Source of the DNA: Hominilimicola fabiformis
GTDB lineage: Bacteria; Bacillota; Clostridia; UBA1381
Direction of reading: 5' to 3'
DNA length: 64,000 bases
Assembly: GCF_020687385.1 (NCBI RefSeq)
Contig: NZ_JAJEQM010000013.1
Location: forward strand, 1 to 64,000
Shown: piece after piece, positions 46,266 through 54,100 of the stretch
Layout: every line of letters starts with the position of its first letter
Numbering within the stretch: the first letter of the stretch is position 1
Position numbers and translations under genes: made by a program
Notes under the pieces: generated by a model
Told to the model about the DNA's origin: nothing
Databases searched by the model: none
What the model saw: only the letters and a program-made list of their open reading frames with translations

Positions 46266-48113
46266 ATGCAAAAGGAAACTAAGAAAGAAAGATTTGACAG
46301 AATTTCAGAGGCAAGAAAAATTAAAATACTTGACGGAATTCGCCTGCTTGAAAACTGCTCAAACAAATCAAATTACGAATACACAAATGATGAAATAGAA
46401 AACATATTTGCAGACATTGAAAAAGCCTTACATTCGGCAAAAGCAAAATTTACGGCAGATACAAAGCAACAACGTATAGATATGTTTAAATCTGAGTTTG
46501 AAAGAGAATATACGTGGCTTAACGGATTTATGAGAAATGTTTACAGATTTGCAGATAAAGAGGCTATGATTTCTCCCGAAACAAAGACTGCTTGGACATA
46601 TTCTGAACTTAATTCAGAAGCAAACCGTTTTTCAAATGCGATTTTGGAAGCAGGAATAATAAAAGGCGGAGTAGTGATGTTCCAACTTTTGAATTGCCCG
46701 GAATTTGCGTTTGCATATATCGCTTGTCATAAAACAGGTACAGTAAGTTGTCCGATAAATTTCAGATTGTCAGCCGGTGAAATTGCAATAACTATTGAGG
46801 ACAGCAGACCGACAGTATTTATATATGAATCAATCAACAAAGATGCTGTTGAACAGGCACTGAAACTTTCAAAATTCACACCGAAAGTGATAATTATGGT
46901 GGACGAAGAAGGAGTGGCTCCTATACCTGGTACGGTAAAATATTCGGATTTTGTGAAGAATGCGTCGGCAGAAAATCCGAATTTGAATTGGAAACTTTCT
47001 ATATATGATGAAACGACAAGACTTTATACATCGGGAACAACAGGCAGACCAAAAGGTGTTTGCATAACAAGTATTAACGAAGTGCTTTCGGCGCACGATG
47101 TTATGATACATTTCCCGTTCTCGTCAGAGGATAAGTCTATGAATACAACACCTTGGTTCCACAGAGGCGGTTTGCATTCGGGCGGTCTTACACCGACATT
47201 TTATGCGGGTGGCTGTGTTACGATAATGCGTAAATTTGACGCGGCTTTGACGCTTAAATATGTGGAAGATTATAAGCTTTCGTTCATAATCGGTGTACCG
47301 GCTGTTTTGGAACGTCTTACGGAGGCTCAGGAGAGAAACGGCAGAGATTTGAGTACACTTCACGGTATCGTTACAATGGGTTCGCCGCTTGAACGTGCGG
47401 CTTGTATGCGTTATCAGAGAGTGCTTACACCGAGAATATTCAATGGCTACGGAACAACCGAAACTTTCTGGAATACATTTCTTAGACCGAATGATTTACC
47501 TGAAATGGCGGGTACAGCGGGCAGAGCTTGTACTGATGATGACGTGCGAGTAGTAAAGGTATTTGAGGACAGACGTGCCGAACCTCACGAAATTGTTGCT
47601 AAAGATAATTGTGAAGTGGGTGAAGTGATTATCCGCTCACACGCAAAATCAGCGTATTTCTACTATAATAATGAGGGTGAAACAGAGCGTAAATTCCATA
47701 ACGGATATTTGTACACAAACGACCTCGGTACTTGGGATGAAAATCATTTTATTACTATTGCCGGAAGAAAAGACGATATGATTATTTCGCAAGGTGAAAA
47801 TATTTATCCTACGCAGATTGAAGAAGTGCTTAATTCACATCCGAAAGTTGCGGACAGTATCGTTACCGCCGTTCCGGATAAAGCACACGGCGAAATTGTT
47901 ACGGCATATGTCGTAAAAGCAGATGAATCGCTTACTGTTGACGAACTTGAAGAATTTTGTAAAAACAGTCCTATGATTTCAAACTATAAACGTCCGAGAT
48001 ATTATAGATTTACAGCGACTATACCGACAAACGTTACTGGTAAGAAACTTCATTATAAAATTAAGGAAATGGCAAAGAATGATCTTATAAACGGACTTTT
48101 AATTCGTGCATAA
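46266..48113 (+). CDS. AMP-forming acyl-CoA synthetase/ligase
   Basis: 615 residues from MQKETKKERFDRIS, preceded by GAAAGGAAAG; the in-frame ATG at 46209 lies inside the promoter. A ~90-residue charged N-terminal extension precedes the ANL domain: YTSGTTGRPKGV (A3), NGYGTTETFWN (A5), YTNDLGTWDENHFITIAGRKDDMI (A7-A8), and the catalytic Lys in TGKKLHYKI (A10). It adenylates a carboxylic acid and forms its CoA thioester; resembles CaiC-like and medium/long-chain ligases. Substrate unknown. Divergent from the LacI operon. Confidence 0.9.
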   Translation: MQKETKKERFDRISEARKIKILDGIRLLENCSNKSNYEYTNDEIENIFADIEKALHSAKAKFTADTKQQRIDMFKSEFEREYTWLNGFMRNVYRFADKEAMISPETKTAWTYSELNSEANRFSNAILEAGIIKGGVVMFQLLNCPEFAFAYIACHKTGTVSCPINFRLSAGEIAITIEDSRPTVFIYESINKDAVEQALKLSKFTPKVIIMVDEEGVAPIPGTVKYSDFVKNASAENPNLNWKLSIYDETTRLYTSGTTGRPKGVCITSINEVLSAHDVMIHFPFSSEDKSMNTTPWFHRGGLHSGGLTPTFYAGGCVTIMRKFDAALTLKYVEDYKLSFIIGVPAVLERLTEAQERNGRDLSTLHGIVTMGSPLERAACMRYQRVLTPRIFNGYGTTETFWNTFLRPNDLPEMAGTAGRACTDDDVRVVKVFEDRRAEPHEIVAKDNCEVGEVIIRSHAKSAYFYYNNEGETERKFHNGYLYTNDLGTWDENHFITIAGRKDDMIISQGENIYPTQIEEVLNSHPKVADSIVTAVPDKAHGEIVTAYVVKADESLTVDELEEFCKNSPMISNYKRPRYYRFTATIPTNVTGKKLHYKIKEMAKNDLINGLLIRA

Positions 48114-48116
48114 AAT

Positions 48117-48148
48117 AAGGGTGGTGTAATACCACCTTTATTTTTTTT
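48117..48148 (+). terminator. terminator of acyl-CoA ligase gene
   Basis: AAGGGTGGT/ACCACCTT stem followed by ATTTTTTTT. Confidence 0.85.
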
Positions 48149-48185
48149 GGCAATTTACAATTTATTTACAAAACATCAAACAATA

Positions 48186-48214
48186 TTGTAATTTAGTGGT
48201 ATATGTTGTATTAT
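48186..48214 (+). promoter_or_regulatory. promoter of DUF6514 gene
   Basis: TTGTAA and TATTAT with 17-bp spacing, 33 bp upstream of the ATG. Confidence 0.65.
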
Positions 48215-48247
48215 ATAACATAGGGGGAGAAAGGACTAATATACAAT

Positions 48248-48439
48248 ATGTATACAATTTTGCAAGAAGAAAAGAATATTGAGGGAGTGGTAAAGACTAC
48301 ATACGGCATCAAATGTGAGGAAATGGCTGTTAATGACGTGTCACCAAATAAAAAAGAGGTGACAGAATTAATCGACAGACTGAACAAATACGAATTGTCA
48401 CCCTGTCATCTGCAAGATGTAATTGAAGATTTTATCTAA
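48248..48439 (+). CDS. small DUF6514-like protein
   Basis: 63 residues, soluble and acidic. Pattern TTYGIKCEEMAVNDVSPNKKEV then LIDRLNKYELSPCHLQDVIEDFI fits the DUF6514 family of Clostridia; no known function. GGGGGAGAAAGGA lies 12-22 nt upstream of the ATG, a somewhat long spacing. Own promoter and terminator indicate a real, separately expressed gene. Confidence 0.78.
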   Translation: MYTILQEEKNIEGVVKTTYGIKCEEMAVNDVSPNKKEVTELIDRLNKYELSPCHLQDVIEDFI

Positions 48440-48443
48440 CGGA

Positions 48444-48484
48444 AAAAGCAAGCATTGTTTGTAGCAGTAGCTTGCTTTTTTTGT
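48444..48484 (+). terminator. terminator of DUF6514 gene
   Basis: AAAAGCAAGC/GCTTGCTTTT stem with 15-17-nt loop and a T7 run. Confidence 0.82.
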
Positions 48485-48532
48485 AACTTTAATTGGAGGA
48501 GTTTGTTACTCGAAATACTAAACAGTCGCTCA

Positions 48533-48561
48533 TTGACGGAAGGGGAAATGTATGATACAAT
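48533..48561 (+). promoter_or_regulatory. promoter of sigma-factor/PrsW operon with overlapping palindrome
   Basis: TTGACG and TACAAT with 17-bp spacing. GATACAA (48554-48560) overlapping the -10 pairs with TTGTATC (48576-48582), and TGTCAG/CTGACA (48599-48619) follows in the leader; both could be regulatory. No obvious ECF-type -35 (GGAAC or similar) was found. Confidence 0.65.
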
Positions 48562-48646
48562 TCAATATAGATTTCTTGTATCGCATAACGTCACATTCTG
48601 TCAGAAAAGCTAGCTGACAAATAAAACTGAGAAAGGGATTTGTTTA

Positions 48647-49195
48647 ATGATGGATACAACTATAATTTATAACGATTACCTTTCGGGCGATGCAAAGGCT
48701 CTTGAAAGGCTTATGGAGATTTACGGTGACAAGCTGACGCTGTATATAAACGGATATATAAAAAATCTTCACGATTCGGAGGACTTGTTGATAGAAGTTT
48801 TTGCATATCTGATCAGCAAACGGCCGAATATTAAAAGCAGTTTTGAAAGCTACATATATAAAGCGGCTCGAAATCATGCACTGATGTTTTTGAGGAAGGC
48901 AAAAAGACATATCATTCTTACAGAGGAGGAAATGAATTTTTGCATAGAAAATACATTTGAAGATGAAGTGTGTATTGCGGAGCGAAACAAGCGGATTTAT
49001 GACTGTATGGAATATTTGCCGTCCGCTCAAAAAGAGGCTCTTTATCTTGTATACATTGAGGGAATGAGTTACAAAGAAGCCGCTGCTGTTTTAAGAAAGT
49101 CGGCAAAACAGATTGATAAGCTGTTGCAACTCGGCAAAAAGAAATTAAGACCTTTACTTGAAACGGAGGGAATAAAAAGTGCGTTCAACGACTGA
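48647..49195 (+). CDS. ECF-type sigma-70 family RNA polymerase sigma factor
   Basis: 182 residues; ATG with GGGA 8 nt upstream. Region 2 (YNDYLSGDAKALERLMEIYGDKLTLYI, LHDSEDLLIEVFAYL, SFESYIYKAARNHALMFLRK) and region 4 (LPSAQKEALYLVYIEGMSYKEAAAVLRKSAKQIDKLLQLGKKKL) are both present with a short linker, the group IV layout. It should direct RNA polymerase to a dedicated promoter set in response to an envelope or membrane signal. First of four overlapping genes; overlaps the next by 17 bp. Confidence 0.9.
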   Translation: MMDTTIIYNDYLSGDAKALERLMEIYGDKLTLYINGYIKNLHDSEDLLIEVFAYLISKRPNIKSSFESYIYKAARNHALMFLRKAKRHIILTEEEMNFCIENTFEDEVCIAERNKRIYDCMEYLPSAQKEALYLVYIEGMSYKEAAAVLRKSAKQIDKLLQLGKKKLRPLLETEGIKSAFND

Positions 49196-49523
49196 AAGAA
49201 TAAAACTGGCGAAAAAACAGGCTGATGAAATAAAAAAACAGCGTAACGAAAAAAGACATAGACTGGCGGTCATCTCGTGCTATTCGTTTGGCATTGCTTT
49301 AATCGTAGTCATATCGGCACTTGTATGTAATTTGAATTTTGCGGGATTTGAGCAGACGCCGATGCATGACACAGCCAGTATTTTTGCCAACAAAGGCTTT
49401 TTGGGGTATGTTGTTGTAGGAATTTTGGCGTTTTTACTTGGCATTTCGGTAACTTTGATGTGTGACATTCTTCATAAAAGAAATAAAGAGAGGAATGAGG
49501 GGAATGACAGAACTGACAGATAA
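49179..49523 (+). CDS. small two-helix membrane protein, candidate anti-sigma factor
   Basis: 114 residues from a GTG start, with GGAGGG in the sigma gene 10 nt upstream. A highly basic N-terminal cytoplasmic helix (ERIKLAKKQADEIKKQRNEKRHR) precedes two membrane helices (about 31-50 and 75-95) and a charged tail. Topology and position behind the sigma gene suggest an anti-sigma factor, though no known anti-sigma domain is recognised. It resembles the 101-residue protein at 50878-51183 in layout and in the ER-x2-LxxxxAxxIK pattern. Overlaps both neighbours. Confidence 0.7.
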   Translation: MRSTTERIKLAKKQADEIKKQRNEKRHRLAVISCYSFGIALIVVISALVCNLNFAGFEQTPMHDTASIFANKGFLGYVVVGILAFLLGISVTLMCDILHKRNKERNEGNDRTDR

Positions 49524-50139
49524 TCTTTTACAGCTTTTCTGCGTTTTTATCTGCGGATGCTGCTCCTGTATTTCGGCAATACGAAACAGAAGTTACAATC
49601 GCCTTTTGGTATTGCTTTTTTACCTGAGTTTCGGAATGGGGCTTGCATATTGGGTACTGTACCTTATATTGTTAGGCACTTCTCCGCTTGTGTTCTGTGT
49701 TTCGGAACTGAGCTGGACGGCATCGTATATTTTTCTTACTTTACGTCTTTATGCAGATGTACCGAAAGAAAAACATAAAAAGAAAGCGATATTTTGGATT
49801 TTACCGTTGTTTTCTCTGGGTATGGGTATTTTCTTTTGCTTGCGAGGCAGTTATTTTGAGAACATCTTAATGGGCACAGCAATGGGAATATTGGGCTTTT
49901 ATGCGGTAAAAGGTATATATTTTGCAAAAATTCAAAAACAGACGGGTAAGCTGTGGATTTTTGCGGCGGCTTTGATTTTTTATGCGGCAGAATATCTTTT
50001 GTGGGGTTCTTCGTATTTTATTGCGGAAAACACCTTTATAAATCCGTATTATTTGGTTGACATATTTATAATGAATCCGGCTCTTATTCTGATAGCCGTT
50101 GCACAGAGCAGGGAGGAAAAGCTATGCCGTACAATATAG
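49504..50139 (+). CDS. polytopic membrane protein, candidate signal sensor
   Basis: 211 residues from MTELTDNLLQLF (ATGs at 49495 and 49462 are alternatives). About seven hydrophobic helices, with a Cys-rich first helix (CVFICGCCSCI) and a short cytoplasmic KEKHKKK loop. No family recognised. Fully embedded in the sigma/PrsW operon (20-bp overlap upstream, 16-bp downstream), which suggests a sensing or scaffolding role for the protease or anti-sigma factor. That role is inference. Confidence 0.7.
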   Translation: MTELTDNLLQLFCVFICGCCSCISAIRNRSYNRLLVLLFYLSFGMGLAYWVLYLILLGTSPLVFCVSELSWTASYIFLTLRLYADVPKEKHKKKAIFWILPLFSLGMGIFFCLRGSYFENILMGTAMGILGFYAVKGIYFAKIQKQTGKLWIFAAALIFYAAEYLLWGSSYFIAENTFINPYYLVDIFIMNPALILIAVAQSREEKLCRTI

Positions 50140-50765
50140 AAAATATATTTATATGCCTTGCGGCTCCGTTTTTGCTTGCCGCACTCGGTACAAATACCGG
50201 CAACAGAAAAAATTACATTTTTATAGTTCTCGGATTTGTCTGCTGTATTATATCCGCCTATTTGAATACATTTTTTTCGGTGCTTTACGGTGCACAGGAA
50301 ACATCTGCTGTATTGGAAATATCACCAGTTATAGAGGAAACGGTAAAACTCATTCCTCTTTTGTTTGGTTTGATTGTTTTTGAACTCCAACCGCAGGAGG
50401 GGGATAATATTATTTTTAATATTGCAGTGGGATTTGCTACCTTTGAAAATATCTGTTACCTTTTGGAACACGGAACAGGTAATTTGTTTTATTTGTTAGT
50501 ACGCGGCTTTTCGACCGGAGCTATGCACATTACATGTGCTTTTATAATCGGGTACGGACTTAGAGTATTCCGCCGACCCGCTGCGTTAAAGGCATCCGGC
50601 ATTTTTGCACTGTTGTGCATCGCGATTACATTTCACGCAATGTTTAATATGCTTATGAAAACCAACGGTTTAATAAAGCAATTTGGATATGCGGTTCCGA
50701 TTGTTTCTTGCCTTATTCTGTTTCTGCTGAAATACCGTTTCAGAAAAATAACTGATTCAAAATAA
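50124..50765 (+). CDS. PrsW-family intramembrane metalloprotease
   Basis: 213 residues, about seven membrane helices. PrsW family motifs in order: PVIEETVKLIP (tandem Glu), GFATFENICY (FxxxEN), GAMHITCAF (His) and TFHAMFNM (HxxxN), the presumed metal/catalytic residues. Bacillus PrsW performs site-1 cleavage of the anti-sigma factor RsiW. Here it is encoded with a sigma factor and a small membrane protein, the expected substrate. GGGAGGAAAAG precedes the ATG. Operon ends in a terminator 15 bp after the stop. Confidence 0.85.
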   Translation: MPYNIENIFICLAAPFLLAALGTNTGNRKNYIFIVLGFVCCIISAYLNTFFSVLYGAQETSAVLEISPVIEETVKLIPLLFGLIVFELQPQEGDNIIFNIAVGFATFENICYLLEHGTGNLFYLLVRGFSTGAMHITCAFIIGYGLRVFRRPAALKASGIFALLCIAITFHAMFNMLMKTNGLIKQFGYAVPIVSCLILFLLKYRFRKITDSK

Positions 50766-50779
50766 CTCTGTTTTATTCA

Positions 50780-50810
50780 GACCGGAAAAAAATCCGGTCT
50801 TTTTTGTTTT
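50780..50810 (+). terminator. terminator of sigma/PrsW operon
   Basis: GACCGG-AAAAAAAT-CCGGTC stem followed by TTTTTTG and TTTTTTT. Downstream, a TATAATA at about 50844 may mark the next promoter; the upstream GGGGGAAATTTT is a possible alternative-sigma -35 but is not diagnostic. Confidence 0.88.
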
Positions 50811-50877
50811 TTTAGGGGGAAATTTTATATTTTCAAGCACCTATATAATAAAAGGGTGGATTGAGGAGGTGTGTGAA

Positions 50878-51183
50878 TTGAAATCTAATGCGGAAAGAAT
50901 GAGCTTAGTTTTCGCACGTGCGAAAAAGATAAAATATTGCAGGGAGACAAAAAAGCTGAATTTCTGCAAAGCGGCAACCGCCCTGCTTTCCGTTCTTTTG
51001 CTGTGCTGCACCGCGTTATTTCCGACATCGTACAAAAGTGCGGCGGTTGCCGGTTATTGCGGTGCAATTCTGCTGATAGACGGAATGGGCGGATATGTGC
51101 TGACAGCAGTTGTAACTTTCATAATCGCAACGGTGATTACCGTAATGTGTATCAAAATAAAAAACAGGAGGGACAGAAAATGA
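50878..51183 (+). CDS. small two-helix membrane protein coupled to SLH protein
   Basis: 101 residues from TTG, with AGGAGG 8 nt upstream (a GTG nine bases earlier overlaps the ribosome site). Basic N-terminus (SNAERMSLVFARAKKIKYCRETKK), two membrane helices (about 31-46 and 70-92), and a charged KNRRDRK tail, the same plan as the 114-residue protein at 49179. Its TGA overlaps the start codon of the giant SLH gene. Possible second anti-sigma-like or accessory protein for the surface protein; no domain hit recognised. Confidence 0.7.
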   Translation: MKSNAERMSLVFARAKKIKYCRETKKLNFCKAATALLSVLLLCCTALFPTSYKSAAVAGYCGAILLIDGMGGYVLTAVVTFIIATVITVMCIKIKNRRDRK

Positions 51184-54100
51184 GCAAAAAAATAGTGTCG
51201 GTGATATTATCACTTTGCATCATAGTTTGCGCGCTGCCGATGAATATTCTTGCGGCGCCCGAGCAAAACGAAACACTTACCTTTAACGGCGGTAAAACGC
51301 TTCTTCTGCAAAACGATTACATAAGCTTTTATTTCTACGATTTGCAGTATCAAACCTGTACGGCAACGGTTCCGAGGGCAATCGCAAAGGAAACAGGCGA
51401 GGTTTTTACACAGGATCTTCAAGCCCCCGGCTGCGAATTTAATGTTTATACCGGCGGAGGAAATAAGAAGACAACCTATCCGTCTGTCACACTGCAAAAG
51501 GCGGAGTTTGTGTCTGAAACGCCGAACGGGAAAAATACCGCAATTAAGGCAGACTACAACATGGACATAGGTCTGTACGATATTCCCGGAACTCCGTACG
51601 GCACAATAATACCGGCAAAAGTAACGGTTTATCACGAGCTTGTATGTCTTGACAAAAAGGATAAAACAGCTTGGGGCGTTTTGACAACCGTTGGGAATAT
51701 ACAAATGAACAGCGATGCTTTATTCGGACATGATTTTTACTTTGAGTGGTGGTATGTGATAAACAGTTTCACCGGAATGGGTCACGGTGAAACCGCAAAC
51801 AGCCCCGGAGGTCCGGCGATTAAGTTGGATCGCACAACAGTAACCGAAAGCGGCGAAAAAACAACGAAAAGTTCGGTTGTAACAGGCAAAATCGATGATA
51901 TGTCAACGAAGCACGTTCCAAAAGGGTATACCTCGTGGGGAGATATAGACGGCGTTTATGTTAATGAAATTTACACAGACGCATATCCGTGGGCAAATCC
52001 GTTTGTCGGTCTGTCCGATTACTACGATAAGTTCGATATTGTGTACTGCGGAGATTCTCCGCTGCGTGTAAGCTTGCCACAGACAGTTACAGTGAAGCCG
52101 AACGATTTTCCTGTTCTTACATGGGTGGAAAGCAAAAGCTACTGTGGCTTTGACATTGACGTAAATACGGAAATGTCGGTCGGTGCGCAGTATCTATGGG
52201 GTTATCGCAATCTGAAAACGCTGAGCGAGGAGCTTCCGACAAAGCCTGACGAAATATCGTCAAGTTTTTCCGCAAAGCGTCTTGCGGTATTTGAGTCGAA
52301 CGGTGCAATTACCGTTGAATATGTCTCGGATGACGCTGCACTTGAAAGTTTGAAAAAGAAATATAATGCGTCTCCTGTTGCACAAATAGCCGGCGAGTAT
52401 AAAAGCACGAACGGTTCTTCTTTTGAATTTACCGGCGGAGCGGCAACGCTTTCTCCGTCTGTGACGGCAACGTGGAACGAAAATAATGGCGGAAAGTTGA
52501 TTGTTTACAAAGACGGACGAATCGAACAGCACGGCGTTAATTTGAACGCTCCGTCATTCAAATTCTATCAGCTGCGAAACGGTGCGGAAGACTCTTTGAA
52601 AATTACAATGTCAAAAGAAGGTCTTTCATTTGATATTGAACCCGACAAAAACGACGCAGTGATTTTTGTCGATATTCCGTATGCAACGACAAAGTTGGAA
52701 AAAGCAACCGCAGATGCGGACGGCAACCTTGTTTTTAACGGTGAAATCGGATTCAAAACAGTATTTGACGGTGCTGAATTTTCGCTTGAAAAGTTGGGTT
52801 ACGGTTTAGGAGAAAAGACAGTAAACGGCAAAAAGAAATATGAATTTAAGGTAAACGGCGTAAAAGCGAAAGGCAGCTTTGATACCGCCGATTTAATGGC
52901 GTTGGAACTTGCAAAGGTTGAGGGGGAAGTAAACACATTTAAGGGCGAGGAGCGATATGCGTTCAGTCTTGAACTGAATGCCTTTGACCTTTTTGAAACC
53001 GAGGCGGCACTTGCTCTTGAACGCAGCAATAACGGCACTCTTATCCCTGACGAGTTATGGTTTTATGTGAAATCATCACCGGGAATTGTACTTGTTCCGC
53101 CTGTTCCGATAGGACAGCTTAACGGCGGCGGTGCCGGTTTTAAGGATCTTGCCGCAACGGTAAATGGCAACTATCTTGCCATTCCTCCTATTAAATTACG
53201 CGGTGCATTGACGGGAACATATCTGCATCTTATTGAAGGAACAGGTAACGTTATTATAGGACCGAGTGAGATTTCACTAAAAGCAACTGATGTTAATCTT
53301 GTAGGTGCAGGCACGGCAACGCAGATTGTCGACAGCTTCGGCTATTCCTTAAAATTAAACGGACAGGAACGCAGTTATAAAGGTAATACATATGAAGGTA
53401 TTTATTTCGGAGGCTCAAAGGAGCTTGCATTAAATCTGCCGAGTAAACAGATAGACGTTATAACGTTTGATTCTTCTATTGAATTGGGTGCTTTCGGCGG
53501 AGTGAATAACAGCAAAGATTATCTGTATCTTGCAATCGGTGCAAACGGCACGGTTGCAGGCAGAGTGCAGATTCCAAAAAGTAGTCCCGTCCTTGCCGGC
53601 AAAGGGTTTAACGTCGGAAATATCAATCTCATCGTAGGCGGTCAGACGGCATTTCCAATCAGAAACGTCACAGTTGAGGAGGGGATGAAGCAAGCCTTCC
53701 AAAATGTCGATGTGTACCTCGGCGTGGTGGCTGAGGTAGGAGGTTGGTTAGCCAGCGCTCGTGCATGGGTACTTGTGCCGAAAATCGTAGAGACCGACTT
53801 CCGCAAAGGCGGCGGCTGGGATATCGAATTTAAGATTTTAGGCTATATGCCTGAATGGAACTGGGCAGATAAAGGTGTGTCACCGGTTGTAAGTATGCTT
53901 GCGGAAGACAGCGATGCGAATTTTGCGGCGGTGCGTGATGAGAACTTTGTGCTTGCAAACACCGGCGTGAGTCGGACGGAAATCTCAGCAAGTGCCGGTA
54001 CAGACGAAGCACCGTATATTGTACTTGCCTTTGACGGAAATCTAACCGAGGAGCAGATCAAAGACAACCTAAAGATTTTCAATGACAGCAACGCTGAGCT

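Noticed and set aside
50937-51179. In-frame 81-codon extension of the SLH protein
   Set aside because: It overlaps the 101-residue membrane-protein gene, lacks a ribosome site, and would bury the clear signal peptide that starts at 51180.
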